A program made the translations under genes and the position numbers. From Barnesiella propionica (lineage in GTDB: Bacteria > Bacteroidota > Bacteroidia > Bacteroidales > Barnesiellaceae): a stretch of DNA of 39,797 nt. The stretch spans positions 1 through 39,797 of the forward strand of contig NZ_JAOQJK010000014.1 of assembly GCF_025567045.1 (NCBI RefSeq), given 5' to 3'. Shown here in pieces: positions 16,602 through 25,745 of this stretch (the first letter of the stretch is position 1; the number at the start of each line of letters is the position of its first letter). Under the pieces are notes generated by a model. That model was not told the DNA's origin and ran no database searches. It saw nothing but the letters and a program-made list of their open reading frames with translations.

Positions 16602-18005
16602 ATGAAGACCATCTGTTTTTATTTTCAGATTCATCAACCATTCCGTTTGAAACGTTACCGGTTTTTCGATATAGGTAATGACCATTACTATTATGATGAT
16701 TTCAGCAATGATGATATAATTACCCGCATAGCACATCGTTCTTATTTGCCTGCTAATGAAGCGTTGCTGGAAATGATTAAGAGTTCTAACGGCAGGTTTA
16801 AAGTTGCCTTCTCCATTTCGGGAGTCGCATTGGAACAATTGGAAATGTATGTCCCGGAATTTATTGACAGCATGAAAGAACTGGCGAAGACCGGTTGCGT
16901 GGAGTTTCTTTCCGAAACTTATGCACATTCTCTGGCTTCATTGAAAGACCCCGAAGAATTTCGTTTACAGGTAAAAGCCCATGATGATAAGATTGAGTCT
17001 TTGTTCGGACAGCGTCCCCGGGTATTCCGGAATACCGAGCTGATCTATTCCGACGATATCGCTTCCCTTATCGCGTCTATGGGATTCAAAGGCGTTATTA
17101 CCGAAGGGGCCAAACATATATTGGGATGGAAGAGTCCTAATTATGTATATCATTCGGCATCGGCTTCCAAATTAAAATTGCTGTTGAAAAATTATAAGAT
17201 AAGTGATGATATTTCGTTCCGTTTTTCTAATTATGAATGGAGCGAATATCCTCTTACCGCCGATAAGTTTATCGGCTGGATCGATCAATATCCTGCAGAG
17301 GAACAGATCGTAAATTTATTTATGAATTATGAAACGCTGGGAGAGCTTCAATCCCGGGAGACCGGTATATTTGAATTTATGAAAGCTTTGCCGCGTTTTG
17401 CTGAAGAGCATGGAGTGGGATTTTGTACTCCTTATGAGGCTATTTCGAAATTGAAATCGGTGGGAGCACTTTCTGTTCCGTATCCTATTTCCTGGGCCGA
17501 CGAGGCTCGTGATACCAGCGCATGGCTCGGAAACCGTTTGCAAAACGAAGCTTTCGATAAATTATATTCGATTGCCGAAAGAGTAAGACTATGTGATGAT
17601 AAGCGCTTAAAACAGGACTGGAATTACTTGCAAGCCAGCGATCACTTTTATTATATGTGTACCAAGCATCTTTCCGATGGTGCGGTGCACAGCCATTACA
17701 GCCCGTATGAAACACCCTATGAAGCGTTTACCAATTATATGAACGTATTGAGTGATTTCATTGTACGGGTAGAAGCCCAGTATCCGTTATCTATTGAAAA
17801 TGAAGAGTTGAACGCATTGCTTACGACTATACGGAATCAAGCGGCTGAAATAGAGATGCTCCAAAAAGAATTGAAATCGGCACGTACGGAAAAGTTGAGT
17901 AAAAAAACAGCAACGAAAAAAGACTCTGCAAAAAAGAACGAATTGCAAAAAGCAGAGAATACAAAAAACGTATCTGCTAAGAAAATAACTAAAAAAAACG
18001 ATTAA
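16602..18005 (+). CDS. Glycoside hydrolase family 57, alpha-amylase/4-alpha-glucanotransferase type
   Basis: 467 residues. The start MKTICFYFQIHQPFRL is the GH57 HQP motif, and FRNTELIYSDDIA carries the conserved region with the catalytic Glu. The middle part (FMNYETLGELQS, FCTPYEAI) matches the family. It acts on alpha-glucan inside the cell, as there is no signal peptide. The last ~60 residues, after a short coiled-coil-like stretch, are Lys/Ala/Thr-rich (KKTATKKDSAKKNELQK), a basic disordered tail not needed for catalysis. Third gene of the glycogen operon, 32 bases after the glycosyltransferase. Confidence 0.92.
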   Translation: MKTICFYFQIHQPFRLKRYRFFDIGNDHYYYDDFSNDDIITRIAHRSYLPANEALLEMIKSSNGRFKVAFSISGVALEQLEMYVPEFIDSMKELAKTGCVEFLSETYAHSLASLKDPEEFRLQVKAHDDKIESLFGQRPRVFRNTELIYSDDIASLIASMGFKGVITEGAKHILGWKSPNYVYHSASASKLKLLLKNYKISDDISFRFSNYEWSEYPLTADKFIGWIDQYPAEEQIVNLFMNYETLGELQSRETGIFEFMKALPRFAEEHGVGFCTPYEAISKLKSVGALSVPYPISWADEARDTSAWLGNRLQNEAFDKLYSIAERVRLCDDKRLKQDWNYLQASDHFYYMCTKHLSDGAVHSHYSPYETPYEAFTNYMNVLSDFIVRVEAQYPLSIENEELNALLTTIRNQAAEIEMLQKELKSARTEKLSKKTATKKDSAKKNELQKAENTKNVSAKKITKKND

Positions 18006-18029
18006 AGCTTTTTAGCTTGCCGTAAAAGG

Positions 18030-18075
18030 ACGGGGAAACGGATTATGATGGAGAATAGTCTGTTCCCCGTTTTTT
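18030..18075 (+). terminator. Terminator of the glycogen operon
   Basis: ACGGGGAA pairs with TTCCCCGT around a 25-base loop, followed by TTTTT. Confidence 0.82.
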
Positions 18076-18154
18076 GATTTAATGAGTTTAAATAATTGGA
18101 GATGAACTCATCGGGGCCCGTAAAAAGGCATTTATAAGTCATATAAAATACAGG

Positions 18155-18207
18155 ACAGGAAAGATGGATATTTCAAATAAATATCGTATATTCGTTTCCT
18201 GTTTTTC
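18155..18207 (+). terminator. Hairpin plus T-run upstream of the phosphorylase gene
   Basis: ACAGGAAA pairs with TTTCCTGT across 32 bases, then TTTTC. It could be a second terminator for the glycogen operon or an attenuator in the leader of the next gene. Confidence 0.4.
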
Positions 18208-18259
18208 TATTCCGGACGGGAAGATGAAAAATAGGATTATTTATTTAAACTGAAGAGCT

Positions 18260-19129
18260 ATGAAACATTTTCCGGAATCAGAATTTATTATCAATCAGGA
18301 TGGTAGTGTATTTCATTTGCATTTGCTTCCCGAACAGTTGGCCGACAAGATTATCCTGGTAGGAGATCCGGGTCGGGTGAATTTAGTTGCTTCTTTTTTT
18401 GATTCTCGCGATTTTGAGGTATCAAGCCGTGAGTTTCACACAATAGGCGGAACCTATAAAGGAAAACGGCTGATGTGCATTTCGCACGGTATAGGCACAG
18501 ATAATATAGATATTGTCGTTAATGAGCTGGATGCGTTAGCGAATATCGATTTTAAGACCCGGTATGAAAAGCCCGAATTCCGCCAGTTGACTTTGGTGCG
18601 TATCGGTACTTCCGGCGGCCTGCAACCCCATGTACCTATCGGTACGCCCGTTATAGCCCGGAAATCCATAGGCTTTGACGGTGTGCTTAATTTTTACGCT
18701 GGCCGTAATGAAGTATGCGACCTGGATTTTGAGAGAGCTTTTTGCGATTTTGTAAAGTGGAATCCGTTATGGGCTGCTCCTTATGTAATAGATTCGGATG
18801 CCGAACTCGTAGAACGTATAGGATGTGATGATATGGTAAGGGGTGTGACAATATCGGCGAACGGGTTTTATGGTCCTCAGGGCAGGGAGTTACGTATTCC
18901 GTTGGCTGATAAAGATCTGAATAAAAAAATAGAGGCTTTTAAATACGGCGGTCATGTAGTAACGAATTACGAAATGGAGAGTTCGGCGTTGGCAGGATTA
19001 TCCAAGCTGATGGGGCATAAGGCTATGACGGTGTGCAGTATTATTGCGAACCGTGTTGCCAAGCATGCTAATCCTAATTATAAGACTGCGATCGGCGACC
19101 TTATTGTTACCGTATTGGACCGTATTTGA
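18260..19129 (+). CDS. Nucleoside phosphorylase (uridine/purine phosphorylase family)
   Basis: 289 residues, PNP_UDP_1 fold. Visible motifs are the phosphate loop LVGDPGRV (~33), ISHGIGTDNIDI, the substrate-region RIGTSGGLQP (~115) and TNYEMESSAL (~237), whose Glu-Met-Glu binds ribose. It cleaves a nucleoside with phosphate to base and ribose-1-phosphate for salvage. The longer N-terminus and overall pattern lean towards the uridine phosphorylase branch, but base preference is not certain. Single gene with its own terminator. Confidence 0.9.
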   Translation: MKHFPESEFIINQDGSVFHLHLLPEQLADKIILVGDPGRVNLVASFFDSRDFEVSSREFHTIGGTYKGKRLMCISHGIGTDNIDIVVNELDALANIDFKTRYEKPEFRQLTLVRIGTSGGLQPHVPIGTPVIARKSIGFDGVLNFYAGRNEVCDLDFERAFCDFVKWNPLWAAPYVIDSDAELVERIGCDDMVRGVTISANGFYGPQGRELRIPLADKDLNKKIEAFKYGGHVVTNYEMESSALAGLSKLMGHKAMTVCSIIANRVAKHANPNYKTAIGDLIVTVLDRI

Positions 19130-19136
19130 TGAAAAC

Positions 19137-19163
19137 TAAAGGCTGCCCACGGGGTAGCTTTTT
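19137..19163 (+). terminator. Terminator after the nucleoside phosphorylase
   Basis: AAAGGCTGCCC pairs with GGGTAGCTTTT (one G-T pair), ending in a T-run. Confidence 0.7.
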
Positions 19164-19191
19164 CATTATAAATATTTCAAGGTAGAATGAG

Positions 19192-19884
19192 ATGAAACGT
19201 TGTTTGTCATTTTTTTTCTTTTTCTTTCCGGCACTGGCTATCTCCCAGAATGACGATATGAAAATGATTTCGCAGAAAGATGCTTCGGAATTATGGACTG
19301 CTACCTGGTTTGAGGCGCCTATTATAGAACCTGAGGAGGACGGAGATGCTGAAACGGACACGGTGCAGCGTCCTGATCCGATCGGTTATAAAGGAGCAAA
19401 TTTCCAACGGTTTTATATTCGTTTTTCGACCGTCGTTAAAACTGCAGGTAATATGCTGGAGTATACGGTAACGGGTACTACGGGAAAGAATGCGGAAAAT
19501 CCGTTTAAAGGAAACATGGTTATAACTTCCTGCGAGACTTTTACCGAACCGGAATTTCCCGGTATTATCCAGGGAACATTAGAAGGTACTTATCAATTTA
19601 AAGAGTCCGGTTCCGGAGTATATACGGGTACGTTTACTTCGGATTTTTATCTGGATAGAACGGGGCAGGTCCGCTATAACGGTTTATGGTTCGATGCGGA
19701 TGCTTATTGTAACAATCAATTCGATGGCTATTATACCGACAGCCGGACGGGAAAGAAACTTCGTTGCAACTGGGGGGATTTTCGTATTCCCGATAGTGAT
19801 GCATTGGATATTGGAGAGGGGGAATTTGTTCCCAGTCCCAAATATGTCAGGAATGGCTGGGAAGATATGATGTATAATGAATAA
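19192..19884 (+). CDS. Secreted protein of unknown function
   Basis: 230 residues with a signal peptide rich in Phe (MKRCLSFFFFFFPALAIS). The mature part is acidic and beta-rich, with repeated Gly/Thr/Tyr strands (GTYQFKESGSGVYTGTFTSD), as in periplasmic or surface beta-barrel or lipocalin-like folds. No lipobox and no secretion tail. I do not recognise the family. It lies between the phosphorylase and the VanZ-like gene with terminators on both sides, so it is its own unit. Confidence 0.72.
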   Translation: MKRCLSFFFFFFPALAISQNDDMKMISQKDASELWTATWFEAPIIEPEEDGDAETDTVQRPDPIGYKGANFQRFYIRFSTVVKTAGNMLEYTVTGTTGKNAENPFKGNMVITSCETFTEPEFPGIIQGTLEGTYQFKESGSGVYTGTFTSDFYLDRTGQVRYNGLWFDADAYCNNQFDGYYTDSRTGKKLRCNWGDFRIPDSDALDIGEGEFVPSPKYVRNGWEDMMYNE

Positions 19885-19895
19885 AAGCCCTTGTA

Positions 19896-19932
19896 AAATC
19901 CCTTATCAACTATATGACGAGGGATTTATTTT
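19896..19932. terminator. Terminator between the secreted protein and VanZ-like genes
   Basis: AAATCCCT pairs with AGGGATTT, followed by ATTTTT. Confidence 0.7.
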
Positions 19933-19992
19933 TACGAAAAGGATATAATTATATGGTCCGGATTCCTGCTTTACGGGAAGTCTGCAGGGGGA

Positions 19993-20397
19993 TTACTTTT
20001 TTACCTTTCTAAGCCATCTTCTTATCAGGTAGTGGCTGCATAGTAATCCGGTAATAGCTCCGGCACTGTTGGCTGCAAAGTCATACCAATCCGCTGAACG
20101 TCCCATTCCCATATACCCTTGTAACAGTTCTATCCCCCCTCCGAGTAAAATAGCTGAGATGCACGCGATGATTGTTTGCTGTGTTCTGTATTTATTGAAC
20201 GGGTCCTGACGATACAGGTCGAAACAAAAAACAAGGATTAATCCTCCATACATACAAAAATGCACTACTTTATCCGCTCCTTTGAATAAATGTAGTTTAT
20301 CTGCATCGGGTATGGGAGCCGGCGCCAGGGACAGATATAATATGGCACATAAAACTATCAGGGTGGGCAGATAACGGTGAAGAAATGACAAGTTCAT
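19993..20397 (-). CDS. VanZ-like membrane protein
   Basis: 134 residues with four membrane segments. The family signature is clear: KGADKVVHFCMYGGL in the first half and GGGIELLQGYMGMGRSADWYDFAANSAGAITG in the second (Glu-Gln and Arg-xx-Asp-xx-D residues kept). VanZ in enterococci gives low-level teicoplanin resistance, but most members are uncharacterised envelope proteins. It is transcribed alone, leftwards, from a -7 box at 20421-20428. Confidence 0.88.
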   Translation of the reverse strand: MNLSFLHRYLPTLIVLCAILYLSLAPAPIPDADKLHLFKGADKVVHFCMYGGLILVFCFDLYRQDPFNKYRTQQTIIACISAILLGGGIELLQGYMGMGRSADWYDFAANSAGAITGLLCSHYLIRRWLRKVKK

Positions 20398-20420
20398 ATT
20401 CTTTAAATATTTATTGGTTA

Positions 20421-20428
20421 CAAATATA
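20421..20428 (-). promoter_or_regulatory. -7 box of the VanZ-like gene
   Basis: Minus strand TATATTTG, a full match to TAnnTTTG, 24 bases before the ATG. Confidence 0.55.
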
Positions 20429-20515
20429 TATAAAAAAAAGAGACCGCCATAAATTTGGTGTAGGATGGAAGAAGTATCAAATTATAAGTTAAAACCGTTC
20501 AAAAGCTAAAAATGT

Positions 20516-20547
20516 TTTGTTTTGTTGCTATGAAATAACTACTTTTG
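20516..20547 (+). promoter_or_regulatory. Promoter of the transporter operon
   Basis: TTTG (20516-20519), 20 bases, TACTTTTG (20540-20547), a full -7 match, 27 bases before the first transporter start. Confidence 0.7.
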
Positions 20548-20573
20548 TCATTTTGAGAAAATAATGCATATTT

Positions 20574-21920
20574 ATGAGTAAAGAACGTATCACATTTGCT
20601 ACTAAATTAGGTGTGGTCGCAGCAACTGTAGGTTCGGCGGTAGGTTTGGGCAATATATGGCGTTTCCCTTATGAGACAGGGCAGAACGGCGGCGGAGCTT
20701 TCCTGCTGGTATATATTGCTTGTGTTTTGTTATTGGGTATTCCTGTTATGACTACCGAATTTTCTATCGGGCGTGCATCTCGCTCCGATGCCAACGGAGC
20801 TTTCAAGAAGTTGTCACCGGGCACAAAGTGGCATTATGTAGGTTTTCTGGGTATTTTTGCTTCGGTTTTTATTCTGGGGTATTATATGGTCGTAGCAGGT
20901 TGGACGGCCGAATACCTGTACCAGTCATTAACGGGGGGATTATTGAACAAGACGCCCGAAGATTTCAGGGCGGAGCTTACCGCGTTTACTCAAAGTGATT
21001 ACCGTCCGTTGATATGGGTATATCTCTTTATCTTGTTTAATTTCCTGATCATTTCGAGAGGAGTGCAAAAGGGAATAGAGAAAGCATCTAATTTCCTGAT
21101 GCCGTTACTTTTTCTTATTATGTTGGTTTTCTGTATCCGGTCTCTGTTTCTTCACGGGGCGCCTGAAGGATTGCAATATTTGTTTAATCCTGATTTTTCT
21201 AAAATAACTCCTCAGGTGGTACTGAGGGCTATGGGACAGGCTTTTTTCTCTATGAGCCTGGGAATGGGAATATTATTGACATACGGTTCTTATTTCCGTA
21301 AAAATACGTCATTGGTGAAAACAGCAGGGACTGTTTCATTATTGGATATGGTGGTTGCCGTACTGGCCGGTGTTATTATATTTCCTGCCGTGTTTTCTTT
21401 CGGTATCAGTCCCTCTCAAGGTCCCGAGCTGGTATTTGTTACGTTGCCCAATATTTTCGGTAAAATGCCTGCTCCGGTACTTTGGTCGTCATTGTTTTTC
21501 TTACTGTTGTCCGTCGCTGCTCTTACTTCCACTATTTCATTGTGTGAAGTAGCCGTGGCTTTTTTCATAGAACAGATGAAATTTACCCGGCGGAAAGCTA
21601 CGCTTTTACTGACAAGTATCGTATTTGTTTTAAGTACGCTTTGTTCTCTTTCTTCAGGTTCGTTATCGGGTGTGTCCATATTCGGAAAGAATATATTCGA
21701 TTTTTGCGATTACATATCGGCTAATATTCTGTTACCCGTGAGTGCATTACTGATTACTGTTTATGCAGGTTGGGTTCTGGACCGCCGGATATTGAAAGAT
21801 CAGTTAAATAACGGCGGGACGTTACGTGTCTGGTATATGAGACCGTTATTGTTTTGTATCCGTTATCTGGCTCCGGTAGTGATAACTCTTATATTTTTAT
21901 CCGGTTTGGGAATGTTTTGA
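20574..21920 (+). CDS. Sodium-dependent SNF-family transporter 1
   Basis: 448 residues, about 11-12 membrane helices, LeuT fold. TM1 shows GSAVGLGNIWRFPYETGQNG, the unwound Na+/substrate-binding segment of neurotransmitter:sodium symporters. FSMSLGMGILLTYGSYF (TM6 region) and SPSQGPELVFVTLP are further family marks. It probably imports an amino acid with Na+; which one cannot be told. It is followed by a small membrane protein gene overlapping by one base (TGATG) and then a second, similar transporter. Confidence 0.93.
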   Translation: MSKERITFATKLGVVAATVGSAVGLGNIWRFPYETGQNGGGAFLLVYIACVLLLGIPVMTTEFSIGRASRSDANGAFKKLSPGTKWHYVGFLGIFASVFILGYYMVVAGWTAEYLYQSLTGGLLNKTPEDFRAELTAFTQSDYRPLIWVYLFILFNFLIISRGVQKGIEKASNFLMPLLFLIMLVFCIRSLFLHGAPEGLQYLFNPDFSKITPQVVLRAMGQAFFSMSLGMGILLTYGSYFRKNTSLVKTAGTVSLLDMVVAVLAGVIIFPAVFSFGISPSQGPELVFVTLPNIFGKMPAPVLWSSLFFLLLSVAALTSTISLCEVAVAFFIEQMKFTRRKATLLLTSIVFVLSTLCSLSSGSLSGVSIFGKNIFDFCDYISANILLPVSALLITVYAGWVLDRRILKDQLNNGGTLRVWYMRPLLFCIRYLAPVVITLIFLSGLGMF

Positions 21921-22240
21921 TGAAGAAGGATAAATACAGATACTTTACGATGTCCCGGGGAGAAAGAAGGGCTATGGCGGTAGTGATAATATTGTTATCG
22001 GTAATATTATGCATACGTTTTTTGTTACCACGAAAAGAAACCATACATTTGCCGGATGAAGACAATGCCTTGTTCCGGCAGGAAATAATAGAGTTTAATA
22101 AAAATTTGTCTCCGGTATCTTTGGATCAAAAAGATAGTTCTTCCGTTTCCCGAAAGAAAGTACGCAAGCGGAAAGAAAGTACGCACAAACCGTCCGAGCA
22201 TTTTGAAGTCCCGCGCCTGGAAGAGCATACAAAAAAATAA
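21920..22240 (+). CDS. Small single-pass membrane protein between two transporters
   Basis: 106 residues from ATG 21920, which overlaps the preceding stop as TGATG; the longer open frame upstream is inside the transporter gene. The N-terminus FTMSRGERRAMAVVIILLSV resembles the opening of Bacteroidota ComEA-like helix-hairpin-helix proteins (FSRxERRG plus one membrane helix). The rest is short, charged and Lys/Ser-rich with no HhH domain. It may be a shortened relative of that family or a partner of the transporters. The next gene starts 9 bases on. Confidence 0.7.
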   Translation: MKKDKYRYFTMSRGERRAMAVVIILLSVILCIRFLLPRKETIHLPDEDNALFRQEIIEFNKNLSPVSLDQKDSSSVSRKKVRKRKESTHKPSEHFEVPRLEEHTKK

Positions 22241-22249
22241 GTTATAATA

Positions 22250-23596
22250 ATGAGTGAAAAGAGAGTGACATTTGCTACCAAACTGGGAGTAATTGCAACG
22301 GCCGTCGGGTCGGCTGTCGGGTTAGGAAATATCTGGCGATTCCCTTATGAAACCGGACAGCACGGCGGAGCTGCATTCCTTTTAATTTATATCGGTTGTA
22401 TTTTGTTACTGGGTATTCCCGTGGTATTGGCGGAGTTTATTATAGGCAGAGGCTCGCATAGTAATGTGTCCGGAGCTTTCAGGAAGCTATCGCCCGGTAC
22501 GGGATGGCATTATATAAGTTATCTGGGGATTACCGCTGCGGTACTTATTATGAGTTTTTATTCGGTAATTGCCGGCTGGACGATGGAATATACTTACCAG
22601 GCGTTGATAGACAGTTTCGGAAGTCATACTCCGGAAGAATTCCAGCAGGATTTTACTGCATTTACCAGTAGTCCGTTGCGCCCTATATTCTGGACATTTC
22701 TTTTCCTGGGTATAAATTATGTTATTATAAACCGTGGAGTGCAGAACGGGATAGAGAAGTATTCCAACGTAATGATGCCTTTACTGTTCCTTTTGCTCCT
22801 GGTCTTTTGTGTCCGTTCCATTACTTTACCGGGTGCGGGTGCAGGATTGTCTTACTTGTTCGACCCTGATTTTTCTAAAATCGATTCTTCCGTCGTTTTA
22901 GGTGCTATGGGGCAGGCTTTTTTCTCATTGAGTCTTGGCATGGGGACATTGATTACCTATTCATCCTATTTTTCTTCCCGGACAAAACTGGTGAGGAGTG
23001 CAACTACGATAGCGGCTTTTGACACGCTTGTAGCGGTTTTGGCGGGTATAATTATTTTTCCTGCGGTATTTACGTTCGGTATCAGCCCGTCTCAAGGCCC
23101 CGAGCTTGTGTTTATTACTTTGCCTCATGTGTTCCAGCAAATGCCCGGGGCGTATATATGGTCGGTATTATTTTTTATATTATTGTTTCTGGCATCACTT
23201 ACATCCACGATATCGATGTGCGAAATATCTGTCGCTTTTTTCACCGAAGAACGTAAAATGTCGAGAAAGAAAGCATCGTTATTGCATATAAGTGCTTGTG
23301 CTGTCTTGGGAGTGTTATGTTCGCTTTCGTTCGGTGTATTATCAGAGGCTACATTATTCGGACGTACCGTGTTCGGTTGGTGCGATTTCTTGTCTTCCAA
23401 TATATTGCTTCCGTTGGGAGGAATGCTTATTTCCATTTATGTAGGATGGGTTCTCGATAAGAAAGTGATACGAAAGGAAATGACGAATAACGGGGAGTTA
23501 AGAACGAGACTGGCCCGTATATTGGTATTCGTATTACGTTACATTGCACCTACGGCTATTATCTTAATATTTCTCGGCGGTTTAGGGGTATTCTGA
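22250..23596 (+). CDS. Sodium-dependent SNF-family transporter 2
   Basis: 448 residues, the same length as transporter 1 and clearly its paralogue, with GSAVGLGNIWRFPYETGQHG in TM1 and FSLSLGMGTLITYSSYF in the TM6 region. Differences spread over the loops and several helices suggest an old duplication and perhaps a different substrate. It is the third gene of the unit starting at 20574. No separate promoter is visible in the 9-base gap before it. Confidence 0.92.
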   Translation: MSEKRVTFATKLGVIATAVGSAVGLGNIWRFPYETGQHGGAAFLLIYIGCILLLGIPVVLAEFIIGRGSHSNVSGAFRKLSPGTGWHYISYLGITAAVLIMSFYSVIAGWTMEYTYQALIDSFGSHTPEEFQQDFTAFTSSPLRPIFWTFLFLGINYVIINRGVQNGIEKYSNVMMPLLFLLLLVFCVRSITLPGAGAGLSYLFDPDFSKIDSSVVLGAMGQAFFSLSLGMGTLITYSSYFSSRTKLVRSATTIAAFDTLVAVLAGIIIFPAVFTFGISPSQGPELVFITLPHVFQQMPGAYIWSVLFFILLFLASLTSTISMCEISVAFFTEERKMSRKKASLLHISACAVLGVLCSLSFGVLSEATLFGRTVFGWCDFLSSNILLPLGGMLISIYVGWVLDKKVIRKEMTNNGELRTRLARILVFVLRYIAPTAIILIFLGGLGVF

Positions 23597-23649
23597 ATAA
23601 ATTGAGTAAAACCTGCTTAAAAAAAGAATATATTTCCGAGAAAAAAACT

Positions 23650-23657
23650 TATCTTCG
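23650..23657 (+). promoter_or_regulatory. Possible -7 box for folP
   Basis: TATCTTCG, one mismatch to TAnnTTTG, 26 bases before the ATG. Confidence 0.35.
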
Positions 23658-23683
23658 TTTTGTAAATCAAATGCAGTGGAATA

Positions 23684-24538
23684 ATGTCTTTACGTAAAGA
23701 AAAGATGTCGATAAATCTGAAGGGTTCTTTGTTTTCTCTGGACGAACCTCTTGTCATGGGGATATTGAACGTAACGCCCGATTCTTTCTATTCAGGTAGC
23801 CGTTGTCAAAGCGAACAAGCTATTATGCGACGTGCTGAAGATATTGTAAATGAGGGGGGGGCAATTATTGACGTAGGGGCTTATTCATCCCGTCCGCAGG
23901 CTGAGAATATTCCGGAAGAGGAGGAGATGAAACGTCTCGGGTTTGCGCTGGAGATCATCAGACGTAAATATCCCGATGTTCCGGTGTCGGTAGATACGTT
24001 CAGGGCGAGTGTGGCTTGGCGTTGTGTGGAAGAATACGGGGTGGCCGTCATTAATGATATTTCAGGGGGAGAGCTTGACAAAAATATGTTTGAAACCGTT
24101 GCTCGTTTGCAGGTTCCATATATTTTAATGCATATGCGCGGTACGCCGCGGGATATGATGAGGCATACGCATTATGAAAATCTCATAGCGGAAATGTTGC
24201 TGTATTTCTCGGAGCGGGTAGAACGTCTTACAAGTATGGGTGTAAACGATATAATTATCGATCCGGGTTTCGGTTTTAGCAAAACGTTGGACGATAATTA
24301 TTTATTAATGAATCGCTTGGAAGAGTTTACCGTATTCGGGTTTCCTTTATTGGTAGGTGTTTCGCGTAAATCGATGATTTATAAATACTTTGGGACTACT
24401 CCGGCGGAAAGTTTGACTGGTACGACGGTGCTGAATACCCTGGCCTTATCGAAAGGCGCCGGTATTTTGCGTGTACATGACGTGAAAGAAGCGGTGGAAG
24501 CGGTTAAATTGGTTCAGAAAACTTTTTCATCAAGATAA
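23684..24538 (+). CDS. folP: Dihydropteroate synthase
   Basis: 284 residues, TIM-barrel DHPS. Motifs in order: MGILNVTPDSFYSG (pterin-binding loop 1), GGAIIDVGAYSSRP (loop 2; the usual GGES/T is replaced by GAYS), INDISGGELD, YILMHMRGTPRDM, IIDPGFGFSKT, LVGVSRKSMI and a C-terminal LRVHDVKEA. It joins p-aminobenzoate to the pterin pyrophosphate in folate synthesis and is the sulfonamide target. A second Met at residue 8 is a possible start. cdaA begins 3 bases after its stop, a common Bacteroidales pairing. Confidence 0.95.
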   Translation: MSLRKEKMSINLKGSLFSLDEPLVMGILNVTPDSFYSGSRCQSEQAIMRRAEDIVNEGGAIIDVGAYSSRPQAENIPEEEEMKRLGFALEIIRRKYPDVPVSVDTFRASVAWRCVEEYGVAVINDISGGELDKNMFETVARLQVPYILMHMRGTPRDMMRHTHYENLIAEMLLYFSERVERLTSMGVNDIIIDPGFGFSKTLDDNYLLMNRLEEFTVFGFPLLVGVSRKSMIYKYFGTTPAESLTGTTVLNTLALSKGAGILRVHDVKEAVEAVKLVQKTFSSR

Positions 24539-24541
24539 AAT

Positions 24542-25309
24542 ATGCTTCAGTTTGGTATAAAAGACGCAATAGATATACTCATCGTAGCATTGTTGCTTTA
24601 CAATGTTTACAAGATGATGAAGGAGTCGGGAACGATTAATATTTTTATGGGAGTCCTTGCCTTCGTAGGAGTGTGGATTGTCGTTACTCAGATATTGGAT
24701 ATGCGGCTTATAGGAGCTATTATGGATAAATTTATGAGTATAGGTTTGCTTATTCTTGTAATATTGTTCCAGGATGAGATACGAAGGTTCCTGCTTGAAA
24801 TAGGTTCTCATAAACGGTGGCGTTTTATGCTGAGTTGGTTGAAAAAGGGCCGGAACGATGAGGGAGAACGTAAACCTTATGTAATGCAGGTCGTATATGC
24901 TTGTATGAGTATGTCTAAGACCAAGACAGGAGCATTGATAGTGATAGAAGGTTCAATGCCTTTGGATACATATGAGCGTACGGGAGATGTGATTAATGCT
25001 AATGTGAATGCTCTTCTTCTCGAAAATATTTTTTTTAAAAACAGTCCTTTGCATGACGGAGCTGTGATTATTGCCGATAACCGTATTAAAGCCGCAGGTT
25101 GTATCCTTCCTGTGTCGCACAGTAACGATATTCCCAAATCGTTAGGATTAAGGCACCGTTCGGCTTTGGGTATTTCCCAGGAGACCGATGCGACTGCGGT
25201 TGTCGTTTCGGAGGAAACAGGTAATATATCAGTAGCTCATAACGGAAAGCTTCATTTGAAATTATCGGGTAAAGACCTCGAAAATATATTATCCCAGGAT
25301 TTTATCTAA
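24542..25309 (+). CDS. cdaA: Diadenylate cyclase, CdaA type
   Basis: 255 residues. The N-terminal ~80 residues contain membrane helices and the rest is the DisA_N/DAC domain: GALIVIEG, PLHDGAVII (DGA ~170), then LGLRHRSALG (RHR ~204) and a conserved SEETG. It makes cyclic di-AMP from two ATP at the membrane; in other bacteria this signal controls cell-wall, potassium and osmotic balance. The usual CdaR and GlmM partners are not adjacent; the neighbour is folP. No terminator was found directly after it. Confidence 0.94.
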   Translation: MLQFGIKDAIDILIVALLLYNVYKMMKESGTINIFMGVLAFVGVWIVVTQILDMRLIGAIMDKFMSIGLLILVILFQDEIRRFLLEIGSHKRWRFMLSWLKKGRNDEGERKPYVMQVVYACMSMSKTKTGALIVIEGSMPLDTYERTGDVINANVNALLLENIFFKNSPLHDGAVIIADNRIKAAGCILPVSHSNDIPKSLGLRHRSALGISQETDATAVVVSEETGNISVAHNGKLHLKLSGKDLENILSQDFI

Positions 25310-25745
25310 TATTTTTTTATATATCTTTTATCAATAGATATGTATTCTCGTACATGATTTTATCTCATTTTTCGGAATTACCTAATGAGTTTGTATAATA
25401 TTCCGGAAAATCCTGAATCGTTTTCCCGGACGAAGTAAATGGGCAGGTCTGATATGTAAATTCCAAGTCGTTTTATTTGTCTTTTTTTATGTACGTTATT
25501 TTCTATCTAAGCTTCTGGCTATAAATACCGATTAATCCAATTTGTAACTCCGAATGATAAATTCATGTCGGGCCGGTTTTCTGTATTCCTTCTTAGTCCG
25601 TAAATGAAGAGAGGCAACCTTCCCGATCGCCTCTCTTGATAACAACACCTTAAATAATGATAGTGTACACTCGTTTTATGCATGAATAGATTAATGTTAT
25701 AAAATGAATCTTTATTGCTTAACCCTTAAGTACACTATACATGTT
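25310..25745. other. Gene-free region with inverted repeats
   Basis: No open frame with coding character was seen. It holds a hairpin at 25607-25637 (AAGAGAGGC with GCCTCTCTT, no T-run) and an inverted pair ATAGTGTAC (25660-25668) and GTACACTAT (25730-25738), the first part of an AGTGTACACT palindrome. It may contain the 3' end of the cdaA transcript. Confidence 0.5.

Noticed and set aside
25607..25637. Hairpin as terminator of cdaA
   Set aside because: Good stem but no T-run follows, and it lies 300 bases past the stop codon.
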